A stretch of DNA of 64,000 bases from Streptomyces venezuelae (GCF_008642355.1 NZ_CP029193.1:3806001-3870000); one strand, 5' to 3'; counted from the first letter of the stretch, positions 44,016 to 54,411 are shown. Translations and numbers: made by a program. The notes: generated by a model from the sequence alone, not told the origin.

Positions 44016-46262
44016 ATGAGCCAGCAGAACACGCAAGGAAATGTGCAGCACGCCCAGCCTTCCGTGGGTTCCATCGCCGCGCACCGACCCGCCACCATCG
44101 CCGCCACCGTCTCCGACCTCGACCCCGACATCGACGCGGATCTCGACGCCTACGACGAGGACGCCGCGGTCGGCCACGACGGCGCCGAGCTGCCCCAGGG
44201 GCGTTTCCTGGACCGGGAGCGCAGCTGGCTCGCGTTCAACGAGAGGGTGCTCGAACTCGCCGAGGACCCGAACACGCCCCTCCTCGAACGGGCGAATTTC
44301 CTGGCGATCTTCGCGTCGAACCTGGACGAGTTCTTCATGGTCCGGGTGGCGGGCCTGAAGCGCCGCATCGCCACCGGTGTCGCCACCCGTTCGGCCTCGG
44401 GCCTGCAGCCCCGCGAGGTCCTCGAACTCATCTGGAACCGCTCCCGCGAGCTCATGGCCCGGCACGCCGCCTGCTACCAGGAGGACGTCGCGTCCGGCCT
44501 CGCCGACGAGGGCATCCACCTGGTGCGCTGGCACGAGCTGACCGAGAAGGAGCAGTCCCGGCTCTTCACGCTCTTCCGGCAGCAGATCTTCCCCGTCCTG
44601 ACCCCGCTGGCCGTCGATCCCGCGCACCCCTTCCCGTACATCTCGGGGCTCTCGCTGAACCTCGCCGTGGTCGTCCGCAACCCGGTGTCCGGGCACCAGC
44701 ACTTCGCACGTGTGAAGGTCCCTCCGCTGCTCTCGCGGTTCCTGGAGGCGTCCCCGCAGCGGTACGTGCCCATCGAGGACGTCATCGCCGCGCCCGCGCA
44801 TCTCCAGGAGCTCTTCCCGGGCATGGAGATCCAGGAGCACCACATGTTCCGGCTCACCAGGAACGAGGACCTGGAGGTCGAGGAGGACGACGCCGAGAAC
44901 CTGCTCCAGGCCCTGGAGAAGGAGCTCATGCGGCGCCGCTTCGGGCCGCCGGTGCGACTTGAGGTCGAGGAGTCCATCGCGCCGAACATCCTCAGCCTGC
45001 TGGTGCGCGAGCTGAAGATCAGCGAGGCTGAGGTCTACCCGCTGCCCGGACCGCTCGACCTCACCGGTCTCTTCAGCATCGCCAAGCTGGACCGGCCCGA
45101 GCTGAAGTACCCGAAGTTCGTGGCGGGCACCCACCGCGACCTCGCCGAGGTCGAGTCGGCGTCGGCCCCCGACATCTTCGCCGCCCTTCGCGAACGCGAC
45201 GTACTCCTGCACCACCCGTACGACTCGTTCTCCACCTCCGTGCAGGCGTTCCTGGAGCAGGCCGCGTCCGACCCGGACGTCCTCGCGATCAAGCAGACGC
45301 TGTACCGGACGTCGGGCGACTCCCCCATAGTCGACGCGCTGATCGACGCCGCCGAGTCCGGCAAGCAGGTCCTCGTCCTCGTCGAGATCAAGGCCCGCTT
45401 CGACGAGCAGGCCAACATCAAGTGGGCGCGGAAGCTTGAGGAGGCCGGCTGCCATGTGGTCTACGGCCTCGTCGGCCTGAAGACGCACTGCAAGCTGTCC
45501 CTCGTCGTGCGCCAGGAGGGCGAGACCCTCGTCCGGTACTCGCACGTGGGCACCGGCAACTACCACCCCAAGACCGCCCGCCTCTACGAGGACCTGGGGC
45601 TGCTCACCTCCAACGCGGAGGTCGGCGCGGACCTCTCCGACCTCTTCAACCGGCTCTCCGGTTACTCCCGCAGGGAGACCTACCGCCGCCTGCTCGTCGC
45701 CCCCAAGTCCCTGCGCGACGGCCTCATCTCCCGCGTCAACAAGGAGATACAGCACCACAGGGCGGGCCGCCCCGCCTACGTCCGCATCAAGGTCAACTCG
45801 ATGGTCGACGAGGCCGTCGTCGACGCGCTGTACCGTGCGTCGCAGGCGGGCGTCGAGGTGGACGTGTGGGTGCGCGGCATCTGCGCGGTCCGTCCCGGCG
45901 TCGAGGGGCTCTCGGAGAACATCCGGGTCCGTTCCGTCCTCGGCCGCTTCCTCGAACACTCCCGCGTCTTCGCCTTCGGCAACGGCGGCGAACCGGAGGT
46001 GTGGATCGGCAGCGCCGACATGATGCACCGCAATCTCGACCGCCGCATCGAGGCGCTGGTCAGGGTCCAGGACCCGGCGCACCGGGCGGCCCTCAGCCGG
46101 CTCCTCGAGACCGGCATGTCGGACACCACGGCCTCCTGGCACCTGGGCGCGGACGGCAACTGGACCCGCCACTCGGCGGACCAGGACGGCCAGCCGCTGC
46201 GCAACGTGCAGGAGATGCTCATAGACGCCCGGAGGCGCCGGCGTGGCACAGCAACACCATGA
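44016..46262 (+). CDS. ppk: Polyphosphate kinase 1
   Basis: 748 residues from the ATG at 44016, in line with other actinobacterial Ppk1 proteins. It contains the N-terminal [21 protein letters not shown] domain and the two phospholipase-D-like catalytic domains. The phospho-His is probably His510 in [16 protein letters not shown]; a second conserved block is [17 protein letters not shown]. It reversibly makes polyphosphate from ATP at the membrane. Earlier in-frame ATGs at 43830 and 43890 are possible starts. The CHAD gene overlaps its end, so the two are coupled. Confidence 0.95.
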   Translation: MSQQNTQGNVQHAQPSVGSIAAHRPATIAATVSDLDPDIDADLDAYDEDAAVGHDGAELPQGRFLDRERSWLAFNERVLELAEDPNTPLLERANFLAIFASNLDEFFMVRVAGLKRRIATGVATRSASGLQPREVLELIWNRSRELMARHAACYQEDVASGLADEGIHLVRWHELTEKEQSRLFTLFRQQIFPVLTPLAVDPAHPFPYISGLSLNLAVVVRNPVSGHQHFARVKVPPLLSRFLEASPQRYVPIEDVIAAPAHLQELFPGMEIQEHHMFRLTRNEDLEVEEDDAENLLQALEKELMRRRFGPPVRLEVEESIAPNILSLLVRELKISEAEVYPLPGPLDLTGLFSIAKLDRPELKYPKFVAGTHRDLAEVESASAPDIFAALRERDVLLHHPYDSFSTSVQAFLEQAASDPDVLAIKQTLYRTSGDSPIVDALIDAAESGKQVLVLVEIKARFDEQANIKWARKLEEAGCHVVYGLVGLKTHCKLSLVVRQEGETLVRYSHVGTGNYHPKTARLYEDLGLLTSNAEVGADLSDLFNRLSGYSRRETYRRLLVAPKSLRDGLISRVNKEIQHHRAGRPAYVRIKVNSMVDEAVVDALYRASQAGVEVDVWVRGICAVRPGVEGLSENIRVRSVLGRFLEHSRVFAFGNGGEPEVWIGSADMMHRNLDRRIEALVRVQDPAHRAALSRLLETGMSDTTASWHLGADGNWTRHSADQDGQPLRNVQEMLIDARRRRRGTATP

Positions 46263-47364
46263 GATGACGGACACGGGTACGGGAGCGGGGCCGGGCACCG
46301 GCGGTGAGGCCCTCGCGGGCTATCTGCAGGACCAGGCCACGGAATTCCTCCGCTCGCTGCGGCTGCACCGCGAGTCCAGCACGGACGCGCAGGGCGCGGA
46401 GGAGTCCCTGGAGGCCGCCCGCTCCCTGCGCCGTGCGGCCCGTCGCATCGGCGCCACCCTCCACACGTTCCGTCCGCTCCTCGACGCGGAGTGGGCGTCG
46501 TCGCTCCGCCCCGAACTGGCCTGGCTCTCCGGCACGCTGGGCCAGGAACACGCGTACGCCACCCGCCTGGACCGCCTCCTGGAGGCCCTGCACCGCCTGT
46601 CGGGGCCCTCACCGGTACCGGCCCCGGCCACGCGGCCCGCGTCGGCCGCCCTCGCCGCCTCGGGCGCGGGAGGCCGCACGGCACGGCAGAACGGCTGGAC
46701 GCAGCAGCCCCCGGTGCCGAGCGCCGCCGACAGCGGCACCCCGCGCGGTCTCGCGGTCGGCGCCGCCAAGGCCGCCGCCCTCCTGGAGCGACAGCTCACA
46801 CTCGCGAGGACCCGCGCCCACTCCACCGCCCTCCAGGCGTTCGGCTCCTCCCGTTTCCACGCGGTGGCGGACCACGTGGCCGTCCTGGCCAGCGAGGTCC
46901 CCCTGAGCGGGACGGCGGAGGACCTCGGGCTCCTCGCGGACCAGGCGGAGGCGGCGCTCGCCGAGGCCGTCGCCGCCCTCCCCCTCGGCCAGGCGGGCCA
47001 CCCCTACAACGCGGGCGCGCTCTCCCACGGCCTCGCGCCCACGGACACCGCCCCGGACGCCCAGGACGCCCCCTGGCTGAAGGTCCGCTCACTGCTGCGC
47101 CTGTACCGGTACGCACAGGAGGTCCTCCTCGGCCACGACCGTCACGACCCACGCATCGCGGACGCGAGCCACGCCCTGAACGTCCACCGCGAGGCGGCGG
47201 CAGCGGCGGCGGCGGCGGCCCACGCGGCACGGACCCCGCGGATCGCACCCGCCACGGCGTACGCGCTGGGAGTGCTCCACGCCGACCAGCGCCACGAGGT
47301 CGAGGCGGCCCGGTTCGTGTTCCAGCGGGCGTGGCTGCGCGAGGAGACCAGGAGGACCCGGTGA
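46243..47364 (+). CDS. CHAD-domain protein (polyphosphate-associated)
   Basis: 373 residues, mostly helical, with conserved basic/His positions of the CHAD fold: residues ~25-105 ([21 protein letters not shown]) and 245-370 ([20 protein letters not shown]). A Pro/Ala-rich stretch (residues ~125-165) splits two halves. CHAD domains bind polyphosphate granules, and the gene overlaps ppk by 20 bp. The GTG start at 46243 has a GGAGG site within ppk; an ATG at 46264 is an alternative. Confidence 0.87.
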   Translation: MAQQHHEMTDTGTGAGPGTGGEALAGYLQDQATEFLRSLRLHRESSTDAQGAEESLEAARSLRRAARRIGATLHTFRPLLDAEWASSLRPELAWLSGTLGQEHAYATRLDRLLEALHRLSGPSPVPAPATRPASAALAASGAGGRTARQNGWTQQPPVPSAADSGTPRGLAVGAAKAAALLERQLTLARTRAHSTALQAFGSSRFHAVADHVAVLASEVPLSGTAEDLGLLADQAEAALAEAVAALPLGQAGHPYNAGALSHGLAPTDTAPDAQDAPWLKVRSLLRLYRYAQEVLLGHDRHDPRIADASHALNVHREAAAAAAAAAHAARTPRIAPATAYALGVLHADQRHEVEAARFVFQRAWLREETRRTR

Positions 47365-47819
47365 CGTACGGGAAAGAAGAGCGGACCGGCGAGGAGGGCA
47401 CGGTCCTCGCGGCCGGCTGCGTCCTGTGGCGCCCGGCCCTCTCCGGGCGGGGCGGCATCGAACTCGCCCTGGTGCACCGGCCCAAGTGGTCGGACTGGTC
47501 CCACCCGAAGGGCAAGCTGAAGCGCGGGGAGACGGCGCGGGACGCGGCGCTGCGCGAAGTGCTGGAGGAGACCGGCATGACGTGCGCGCTCGGCGCCGAA
47601 CTGCCCACCGCCCACTACCGGGACGCGCAGGACCGCCCCAAGGAGGTCCGCTACTGGGCCGCCGAGGCGCTCTCCGGCACGTTCGTGCCCAACTCCGAGG
47701 TGTCGCACCTGCGGTGGCTGTCGCCCGACGAGGCCCGCCGCCTGCTGACGCGCGAGCGGGACGCCGAACTCGTCACCGACCTGCTGGCGGCCCTGGCCGC
47801 ACCGCGGGGCAGGGCCTGA
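47361..47819 (+). CDS. Nudix hydrolase (MutT/DIPP-like)
   Basis: 152 residues with the Nudix box GKLKRGETARDAALREVLEETGM (about residues 53-75 by position; key residues Gly, Glu, Arg-Glu-x2-Glu-Glu, Gly). The domain begins AAGCVLWRP, as in Ap4A / inositol-pyrophosphate type enzymes. It overlaps the CHAD gene (GTGA), giving a ppk-CHAD-Nudix operon. Diphosphoinositol polyphosphate or short polyphosphate hydrolysis is plausible but unproven. Confidence 0.9.
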   Translation: MTYGKEERTGEEGTVLAAGCVLWRPALSGRGGIELALVHRPKWSDWSHPKGKLKRGETARDAALREVLEETGMTCALGAELPTAHYRDAQDRPKEVRYWAAEALSGTFVPNSEVSHLRWLSPDEARRLLTRERDAELVTDLLAALAAPRGRA

Positions 47820-47833
47820 GCGGTCCGGACCGA

Positions 47834-47950
47834 CTAAGCAGCCGTACGCCGCCGCGCGCGGCACTCCCTGCAGTACGCCCTGCCGACCCAGACAGCTGTG
47901 GTGGCGATGGCGAGCCAGACGGCGACGCCGCCGAGGAACGGGTAGATCAT
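47834..47950 (-). CDS. 38-residue single-pass membrane peptide with CxxC
   Basis: A short frame convergent with the Nudix gene: MIYPFLGGVAVWLAIATTAV, then WVGRAYCRECRARRR. One hydrophobic helix is followed by a Cys-x-x-Cys and a basic tail. There is no ribosome-binding site, but TACGAT lies six bases before the ATG, the leaderless pattern. The gene could be real; its function is unknown. Confidence 0.5.
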   Translation of the reverse strand: MIYPFLGGVAVWLAIATTAVWVGRAYCRECRARRRTAA

Positions 47951-47956
47951 GCGCTG

Positions 47957-47962
47957 ATCGTA
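47957..47962 (-). promoter_or_regulatory. -10 element of the 38-residue membrane peptide gene
   Basis: TACGAT on the minus strand, six bases before the ATG at 47950; no ribosome-binding site is present. Confidence 0.35.
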
Positions 47963-48053
47963 TCCGGCGCTCACGCACGACCAGCAAGCCTGACTCCGCG
48001 TAGTGGATCAGCTACTTTTTGTAGCGGAAAGTCTAACCGGGCCGACCGCCGAG

Positions 48054-48096
48054 GTTCACCCGCCGTTCACTCGTGCCCATCGGCCGCTTCACCTGC
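48054..48096 (+). promoter_or_regulatory. PHO box upstream of pstS
   Basis: Direct repeats at 11-nt spacing: GTTCACC at 48054, GTTCACT at 48065 and a degenerate GCTTCACC 22 bases further on (48086). This is the PhoP-binding layout known for streptomycete pstS. It lies 87-129 bp before the pstS start, downstream of an A/T-rich stretch (CTACTTTTTGTAGC) that may hold the promoter. Confidence 0.8.
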
Positions 48097-48182
48097 CCTG
48101 CCTAATTTCGGCCTTACAACACGACGCAAGTCATCGCACGCCGCCAGCAAAGGGTCGGCGGCTCCCGGAAGGAAGACCCGAA

Positions 48183-49307
48183 GTGAAGCTTCAGCGCAAG
48201 AACCGGCTCCGCGCCCTCTCCCTCGGCGCCCTCGCCGTCTCCGGCGCCCTGGCCCTCACGGCGTGCGGCTCCGACGACACCAGCTCCGGCGACGGCGGCA
48301 AGGAGACCAACGCCAACGCCAACATCAAGTGCGACGACGCCAAGGGCCAGCTCGCGGCCTCCGGCTCGTCCGCACAGAAGAACGCGATCGACGCCTGGCG
48401 GAAGGTCTACACGACCAACTGCAAGGACGTGCAGCTGAACTACAACCCGACGGGTTCGGGCGCCGGCATCACCGCGTTCCTCCAGGGCCAGACCGCGTTC
48501 GCCGGTTCGGACTCGGCGCTGAAGCCCGACGAGATCGAGAAGTCGAAGAAGGTCTGCTCGAACAGCCAGGCCATCGACCTGCCCATGGTGGGCGGCCCGA
48601 TCGCCATCGGCTACAACGTCCCCGGCGTCGACAGCCTGACCCTGGACGCCAAGACCCTGGCCGACATCTTCAACAACAAGATCAAGTCCTGGGACGACAA
48701 GGCGATCAAGAAGCTCAACCCCGACGCCAAGCTCCCCAGCACCAAGATCCAGCCCTTCCACCGCTCCGACGAGTCCGGCACCACGGACAACTTCACCAAG
48801 TACCTGAAGGGCGCCGCCCCGAGCGCCTGGCCCTACGAGCCGGGCAAGTCGTGGGAGCCCAAGGGCGGCCAGTCCGCGAACGGTTCGGCCGGTGTCGCGG
48901 GTCAGGTCAAGCAGACCGCGGGCGCCATCTCGTACTTCGAGCTCTCCTACGCCGGTGAGGGCGTCAAGACCGTCGACCTGAAGACCGAGGCGAAGGAGCC
49001 GGTGAAGGCCACCGTCGACAACGCCTCCAAGGCCATCTCCGAGGCCAAGGTCGTCGGCAAGGGCAAGGACCTCGCCCTGGAGCTGAACTACAAGCCGACC
49101 GCCGAGGGCGCCTACCCGATCACCCTCGTGACGTACGAGATCGTCTGCGAGAAGGGCAACAAGAAGGACACCCTCGCCGCCACCAAGTCCTTCCTCACCT
49201 ACATCGCCGGCGAGGACGGCCAGCAGGTCCTCAAGGACAACGACTACGCGCCGATCCCGGCCGAGATCATCACCAAGGTCCGCTCCACCGTCGCGGGCCT
49301 GAGCTAG
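48183..49307 (+). CDS. pstS: PstS, phosphate-binding lipoprotein
   Basis: 374 residues. Lipoprotein signal with lipobox LTAC, Cys28. Phosphate-binding segments GSSAQKNAIDAW (near 65), PTGSGAGITAF, AGSDSALKPDE and HRSDESGTTDNFTKYL. It captures phosphate outside the membrane and delivers it to PstCA. GTG start after GGAAGGAAG-like purines. The upstream PHO box indicates PhoRP control under phosphate limitation. It is the first gene of pstSCAB. Confidence 0.96.
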   Translation: MKLQRKNRLRALSLGALAVSGALALTACGSDDTSSGDGGKETNANANIKCDDAKGQLAASGSSAQKNAIDAWRKVYTTNCKDVQLNYNPTGSGAGITAFLQGQTAFAGSDSALKPDEIEKSKKVCSNSQAIDLPMVGGPIAIGYNVPGVDSLTLDAKTLADIFNNKIKSWDDKAIKKLNPDAKLPSTKIQPFHRSDESGTTDNFTKYLKGAAPSAWPYEPGKSWEPKGGQSANGSAGVAGQVKQTAGAISYFELSYAGEGVKTVDLKTEAKEPVKATVDNASKAISEAKVVGKGKDLALELNYKPTAEGAYPITLVTYEIVCEKGNKKDTLAATKSFLTYIAGEDGQQVLKDNDYAPIPAEIITKVRSTVAGLS

Positions 49308-49421
49308 CTGAACCGAGTGCGGCCGGCCCCGCGGAACCAGGGCCGGCCGCACCGTCCGGTGCACCGCCGCCACGGAGCGCCTGCGACACCCGCACGGCGC
49401 CTCCGCAGACCGGAGAACCCC

Positions 49422-50444
49422 ATGGACATACCAAGCAATACGACCGCATCCCCGCCTGTCGACGACATCAAGCCGACGGCCCCGGTGGACAAGGCAGCCG
49501 CACGCGGCGCCACCCGACCCGGCGACAAGATCTTCCTCGGCCTCTCCCGTGGCTCCGGGATCGTGCTCCTCGTGATCATGGCGGCCATCGCCGCGTTCCT
49601 GACGTACCGCACGACCGTCGCCCTCGCCGACAACACCGGCAACTTCCTCACCACCTTCGAGTGGGACCCCGCCGGCATCAACAGCGACGGCAAGCCGTAC
49701 TTCGGCATCGCCGTCCTGGTCTTCGGCACCGTGGTCAGCTCGATCATCGCCCTCGCGATCGCGGTCCCCGTCGCCATCGGCATCGCGCTCTTCATCTCGC
49801 ACTACGCGCCGCGCAAGCTGGCCGCCCCCATCGCCTACGTGATCGACCTGCTGGCCGCCGTGCCCTCGATCGTGTACGGCCTGTGGGGCGCCCTCGTGGT
49901 CGCCCCCAACCTCACCGGCTTCTACAGCTGGCTCGACGACTACCTCGGCTGGACCGGCGTCTTCTCGTACAACGGCGAGGCCCCGCGCTCCCTGATGACC
50001 GTCGGCATCCTCCTCGCGATCATGATCCTGCCGATCATCACGAACGTGAGCCGCGAGGTCTTCCTCCAGGCCCCGAAGATGCACGAGGAGGCCGCACTGG
50101 CCCTCGGCGCCACGCGCTGGGAGGTCATCCGCATGTCGGTGCTGCCCTTCGGCCGCTCCGGCATCATCTCCGCCTCGATGCTGGGCCTCGGCCGCGCGCT
50201 CGGCGAGACGATCGCCGTCGCCACCGTCCTCTCGCCGAACTTCCTCATCAACACCTCGGTGCTCGACTACGGCGGCGGCACCTTCGCGCAGAACATCGCC
50301 AGCAAGTTCAACGAGGCCAGTGAGTACGGGCAGGACGCGCTCATCGCCTCCGGCCTGGTGCTCTTCATCATCACGCTGCTGGTCAACGGCGCGGCCCGCC
50401 TGATCATCGCGCGCCGCAAGGAGTACTCGGGGGCCAACGCATGA
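49422..50444 (+). CDS. pstC: PstC, phosphate ABC transporter permease
   Basis: 340 residues with about six membrane helices after a 35-residue hydrophilic N-terminus. The ABC inner-membrane EAA-type loop is EEAALALGATRWEVIRMSVLPFGRSGI. The gene lies 114 bp after pstS and overlaps pstA by ATGA. The ATG at 49422 has a GGAGAAC site. It forms the channel with PstA. Confidence 0.95.
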   Translation: MDIPSNTTASPPVDDIKPTAPVDKAAARGATRPGDKIFLGLSRGSGIVLLVIMAAIAAFLTYRTTVALADNTGNFLTTFEWDPAGINSDGKPYFGIAVLVFGTVVSSIIALAIAVPVAIGIALFISHYAPRKLAAPIAYVIDLLAAVPSIVYGLWGALVVAPNLTGFYSWLDDYLGWTGVFSYNGEAPRSLMTVGILLAIMILPIITNVSREVFLQAPKMHEEAALALGATRWEVIRMSVLPFGRSGIISASMLGLGRALGETIAVATVLSPNFLINTSVLDYGGGTFAQNIASKFNEASEYGQDALIASGLVLFIITLLVNGAARLIIARRKEYSGANA

Positions 50445-51514
50445 GCACCACGACACCCACCCCCACCGGCCCGCTCGTCAAGCGGCCGAGCACCCTCAAG
50501 GCCGCGACGCTCCCCCGCTGGACGCCGGCGGCCATGGCCGCGGGATCCGCCGCCGTCGCCGTCGGCATCGGCGCCGCGGCGGGCCTGGAGAGCCGCATCC
50601 AGTGGGGCCTGATAGCCGCGCTCCTGTTCATCACCGGCTCGTACGTCCTCGCGATGACCGTCGAGGGCACCCGCCAGGCCAAGGACCGCCTCGCCACCTC
50701 GCTGGTGTGGGTCATGTTCCTGCTCGCCGTGGTCCCGCTCGCCTCGCTGATCTACGAGACCGTGCAGCGCGGCATCAAGGTCTTCGACGGCTACTTCCTG
50801 ACCCACTCCATGGGCGTCGTGGCCGACGAGGAGACCGGCGGCGGCATCTACCACGCGATCATCGGCACCCTGGAGCAGGTGCTCCTCGCCTCCGTGATCG
50901 CCGTGCCGATCGGCCTGCTCACCGCGGTCTACCTCGTCGAGTACGGGCGCGGGAAGCTCGCCAAGACCGTCACGTTCTTCGTGGACGTCATGACCGGCAT
51001 CCCCTCGATCGTCGCGGGCCTGTTCGTCCTCAGCTTCTGGATCCTCATCCTCGAGTTCGACTACTCCGGCTGGGCCGGCGCCATGGCGCTCGCCATCCTG
51101 ATGATGCCGGTGATCGTGCGCTCCACCGAGGAGATGCTCAAGCTCGTCCCGAACGAGCTGCGCGAGGCGTCGCTCGCCCTCGGCGTGCCGAAGTGGCGGA
51201 CGATCCTCAAGGTCGTCCTGCCGACCGCGATCGGCGGCATCACCACGGGCGTCATGCTCGCGGTGGCCCGCATCGCCGGCGAGACCGCGCCGGTCCTGCT
51301 CCTGGTCTGGGTGAACCCCCTGATCAACACGAACCCGTTCGACGGGGCGCAGGGCTCGCTGCCGCTGTACATCTACCAGCAGTACGCGGCCGGCACACAG
51401 GCGTCGTACGACCGGGCCTGGGCCGCGGCGCTCGCCCTCATCGGCTTCATCATGATCCTCAACATGGCGGCACGCGCCGTAGCGCGCTGGAAGGCCCCCA
51501 AGACGGGCCGCTGA
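50441..51514 (+). CDS. pstA: PstA, phosphate ABC transporter permease
   Basis: 357 residues. Six or more membrane helices; the cytoplasmic coupling loop is [27 protein letters not shown]. An N-terminal extension of about 75 residues with two extra hydrophobic stretches is usual in actinobacteria. It starts within the pstC stop (ATGA). It works with PstC and PstB. Confidence 0.95.
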   Translation: MSTTTPTPTGPLVKRPSTLKAATLPRWTPAAMAAGSAAVAVGIGAAAGLESRIQWGLIAALLFITGSYVLAMTVEGTRQAKDRLATSLVWVMFLLAVVPLASLIYETVQRGIKVFDGYFLTHSMGVVADEETGGGIYHAIIGTLEQVLLASVIAVPIGLLTAVYLVEYGRGKLAKTVTFFVDVMTGIPSIVAGLFVLSFWILILEFDYSGWAGAMALAILMMPVIVRSTEEMLKLVPNELREASLALGVPKWRTILKVVLPTAIGGITTGVMLAVARIAGETAPVLLLVWVNPLINTNPFDGAQGSLPLYIYQQYAAGTQASYDRAWAAALALIGFIMILNMAARAVARWKAPKTGR

Positions 51515-51569
51515 GGCGGCCACATCAGCGACCCTCAGCACGCTCCACCTTTTCGAAAGCAGTGATCCC

Positions 51570-52346
51570 ATGGCCAAGCGAATCGACGTATCGGGCCTGA
51601 CCGCCTTCTACGGCTCCCACAAGGCGATCGACGACATCTCCATGACCGTGGAGCCCCGCTCCGTGACCGCCTTCATCGGCCCGTCCGGCTGCGGCAAGTC
51701 CACGTTCCTGCGCACGCTCAACCGCATGCACGAGGTCACGCCCGGCGGCCGTGTCGAGGGCAAGGTGCTCCTGGACGACGAGGACCTCTACGGCAGCGGC
51801 GTGGATCCGGTGGCCGTGCGCCGCACGATCGGCATGGTCTTCCAGCGCCCGAACCCGTTCCCCACGATGTCGATCTTCGACAACGTCGCCGCGGGCCTCA
51901 AGCTCAACGGCTCGTACAAGAAGAGCGAACTGAACGACATCGTCGAGAAGTCCCTCAAGGGCGCGAACCTCTGGAACGAGGTCAAGGACCGCCTCAACAA
52001 GCCCGGTTCCGGCCTCTCCGGCGGTCAGCAGCAGCGTCTGTGCATCGCGCGGGCGATCGCGGTCGAGCCGGACGTCCTGCTCATGGACGAGCCCTGCTCG
52101 GCCCTCGACCCGATCTCGACCCTCGCCATCGAGGACCTGATCGGCGAGCTGAAGGAGCGCTTCACGATCGTCATCGTGACGCACAACATGCAGCAGGCGG
52201 CGCGCGTCTCGGATCGCACGGCGTTCTTCAACCTGGCCGCCGTCGGCCAGCCCGGCAAGCTCATCGAGATCGACGACACGGAGCGGATCTTCTCCAACCC
52301 GTCGGTCCAGGCCACCGAGGACTACATCTCGGGCCGCTTCGGCTGA
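51570..52346 (+). CDS. pstB: PstB, phosphate ABC transporter ATPase
   Basis: 258 residues, the standard PstB length. Walker [20 protein letters not shown], signature [15 protein letters not shown], Walker [16 protein letters not shown]-loop VTHNM. It powers phosphate import through PstCA. It is the last gene of the operon; no phoU follows, but a PhoU-like DUF47 gene lies beyond pit. A strong terminator begins 73 bp downstream. Confidence 0.97.
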   Translation: MAKRIDVSGLTAFYGSHKAIDDISMTVEPRSVTAFIGPSGCGKSTFLRTLNRMHEVTPGGRVEGKVLLDDEDLYGSGVDPVAVRRTIGMVFQRPNPFPTMSIFDNVAAGLKLNGSYKKSELNDIVEKSLKGANLWNEVKDRLNKPGSGLSGGQQQRLCIARAIAVEPDVLLMDEPCSALDPISTLAIEDLIGELKERFTIVIVTHNMQQAARVSDRTAFFNLAAVGQPGKLIEIDDTERIFSNPSVQATEDYISGRFG

Positions 52347-52419
52347 GCGGCGCCGCGCCGACTTCCGGCCACGAGACTCCCCGCGGTGCTGCATGGCGGT
52401 GCCACCGCAGGGACACCAA

Positions 52420-52456
52420 GAAGGGCCCGCCCCTGGCTCCCGGGGGCGGGCCCTTC
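52420..52456 (+). terminator. Terminator of pstSCAB
   Basis: Perfect 14-bp stem (GAAGGGCCCGCCCC and its complement) with a 9-base loop. Confidence 0.85.
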
Positions 52457-52489
52457 CATGTGCGGTATGTACGGTGCGGTACGTACGGT

Positions 52490-52562
52490 GCGCTACAGGA
52501 ACGCCAGATCCACGGCCCAGAAACTCAGCGCCGCCACGATGGCGGCGGCCGGCATCGTGATG
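52490..52562. repeat. Duplicate of the pit 3' end
   Basis: These 73 bp repeat 52628-52700 with only two mismatches at an offset of 138 bp. The original copy carries the last ~23 codons and stop of pit; this copy is non-coding by position and lies between the pst terminator and pit. The rest of the 52347-52630 gap holds only the terminator and short GTACGGTGCG repeats. Confidence 0.85.
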
Positions 52563-52630
52563 CTGCATCCCCCGGGGAATAACCCCCGGACCCCCAGCCG
52601 GGACACCGGCTGCGGACACACACGGACGCG

Positions 52631-53629
52631 CTACAGGAACGCCAGATCCACGGCCCAGAAACTCAGCGCTGCCACGATGGCGGCGGCCGGCATGGTGATG
52701 AACCAGCCCAGGATGATGTTCTTGGCGACACCCCACCGCACCGCGTTCACCCGCTTCGTCGCGCCCACACCCATGATCGCGGAGGTGATGACGTGCGTCG
52801 TCGAGATCGGCGCGTGGAACATGAACGCCGTGGTGAACATGATGCCCGCGCCGGTCGTCTCGGCGGCGAAGCCCTGCGGCGGGTCCAGCTCGATGATCTT
52901 GCGGCCGAGGGTGCGCATGATGCGCCAGCCGCCCGCGTACGTACCGGCCGAGAGCATCAGCGCACAGGCGATCTTGACCCAGATCGGAATGGGGGCATCG
53001 GCGCTCTGCACATCGGAGATGACGAGCGCCATCACCACGATGCCCATCGTCTTCTGCGCGTCCTGCAGACCGTGACCGAGGGCCATGCCGGCCGCCGAGA
53101 CCGTCTGCGCGATGCGGAAGCCGCGCTTGGCCTTGTGCGGGTTGGACTTGCGGAACATCCACATGATCGCGCACATCACCAGATAACCGGCGACGAGGCC
53201 GACCACCGGCGACAGGAACATCGGGATGACGATCTTGTCGACGACGCCGGACCAGATGACCCCGATGCCGCCCGCGAGCGCCGCGCCGACCATGCCGCCG
53301 AAGAGGGCGTGCGACGAGGACGAGGGCAGGCCGAAGTACCAGGTGATCAGGTTCCACACGATGGCGCCGATGAGCGCCGCGAAGAGGATCCACATCCCCT
53401 TGTCGCCGTGCGGGGTCTCGATGATCCCCTCACTCACCGTCTTGGCGACGCCGCTGCCGAGGAAGGCACCGGCGAGGTTCATCACCGCGGCCATGGCGAG
53501 CGCCGCGCGGGGCGTCAGCGCACGGGTGGAGACGGATGTGGCGATGGCGTTCGCGGAGTCGTGAAAGCCGTTCGTGTACGTAAATCCGAGCGCGACGCCA
53601 ATGGTCACGACCAAAGCAAAGGTGTCCAT
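52631..53629 (-). CDS. pit: Pit low-affinity inorganic phosphate transporter
   Basis: 332 residues with about ten membrane helices. Two inverted PiT signature regions: FTYTNGFHDSANAIATSVSTRAL near the start and a matching ATTGAGIMFTTAFMFHAPISTTHV-type region after residue 260. It imports metal-phosphate by ion coupling when phosphate is plentiful. It is translated nine bases after the PhoU-like gene on the same strand. Its last 73 bp are duplicated downstream. Confidence 0.94.
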   Translation of the reverse strand: MDTFALVVTIGVALGFTYTNGFHDSANAIATSVSTRALTPRAALAMAAVMNLAGAFLGSGVAKTVSEGIIETPHGDKGMWILFAALIGAIVWNLITWYFGLPSSSSHALFGGMVGAALAGGIGVIWSGVVDKIVIPMFLSPVVGLVAGYLVMCAIMWMFRKSNPHKAKRGFRIAQTVSAAGMALGHGLQDAQKTMGIVVMALVISDVQSADAPIPIWVKIACALMLSAGTYAGGWRIMRTLGRKIIELDPPQGFAAETTGAGIMFTTAFMFHAPISTTHVITSAIMGVGATKRVNAVRWGVAKNIILGWFITMPAAAIVAALSFWAVDLAFL

Positions 53630-53638
53630 GGCGAGGCC

Positions 53639-54259
53639 TCAGGACTCCTTGACCGCGATGGTCTCCACAGTGTTCGCCACGTGCTCGAAGGCGTCGGCGG
53701 CCTCTTCCAGCACATCCACGATCTGCTTGAGCTTCAGCACCTCGATGGCGTCGTACTTGCCGTTGAAGAGCTGGGCGAGGAGCTTGCGGTGGATCTGGTC
53801 GGCCTGGTTCTCCAGACGGTTGACCTCGATCCAGTACTCGGTGAGGTTGGCCATCGTCCGCAGATTGGGCATGGCCTCCGCGGTGAGCTCGGCGGCCCGC
53901 GCGAGCACCTCGATCTGCTGCTCGACGCCCTTGGGGAGCTCTTCGACCTGGTAGAGGACGACCAGGTCGACGGCCTCCTCCATGAAGTCCATGATGTCGT
54001 CGAGGGACGACGCGAGGTTGTAGATGTCCTCACGGTCGAACGGCGTGATGAACGAGGAGTTCAGCTGGTGGAAGATCGCATGCGTCGCGTCGTCTCCCGC
54101 GTGTTCCGCGGCCCGCATACGCTCTGCGATCTCGGCCCGTGCGGAAGAGTCCGCTCCGAGCAGTTCCATGAGGAGCTTCGAGCCCGTGACGATGTTGTCC
54201 GCGGATGCGGCGAACATGTCGTAGAAGCTCGTCTCCCTGGGGGTCAGACGAAAGCGCAC
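53639..54259 (-). CDS. PhoU-like DUF47 family protein (Pit accessory)
   Basis: 206 residues, an all-helical two-bundle protein: MRFRLTPRETSFYDMFAASADNIV, then ERMRAAEHAGDDATHAIFHQLNSSFITPFDREDIYNLASSLDDIMD with acidic metal-binding (E/DxxxD) motifs. DUF47 proteins are PhoU relatives that are nearly always encoded just before pit and regulate it. It is the first gene of a two-gene operon. Confidence 0.93.
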   Translation of the reverse strand: MRFRLTPRETSFYDMFAASADNIVTGSKLLMELLGADSSARAEIAERMRAAEHAGDDATHAIFHQLNSSFITPFDREDIYNLASSLDDIMDFMEEAVDLVVLYQVEELPKGVEQQIEVLARAAELTAEAMPNLRTMANLTEYWIEVNRLENQADQIHRKLLAQLFNGKYDAIEVLKLKQIVDVLEEAADAFEHVANTVETIAVKES

Positions 54260-54394
54260 GTGGGGTCCTCGGGGTGCTTTGGATGCGGTCAGGCTGATGC
54301 TAGGCGCATCATCCGGCCACGGCTAACCGGCCGCCCCCCAGTGTCGCCCATCAGGCACAGTGATCAGCACACCCCCCGGAAAATCGGCTATGAT

Positions 54395-54411
54395 ATACCC
54401 ACGGGGGGTAT
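54395..54411. promoter_or_regulatory. CsoR-type copper operator
   Basis: ATACCCACGGGGGGTAT, a pseudo-palindrome with 7 of 8 arm positions matching, close to the known CsoR pattern ATACCCCC-N-GGGGGTAT. It lies 237 bp before the csoR start, so csoR would have a long leader. The 54260-54647 gap holds this site, the divergent DUF47 promoter region and no convincing gene. Confidence 0.65.
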
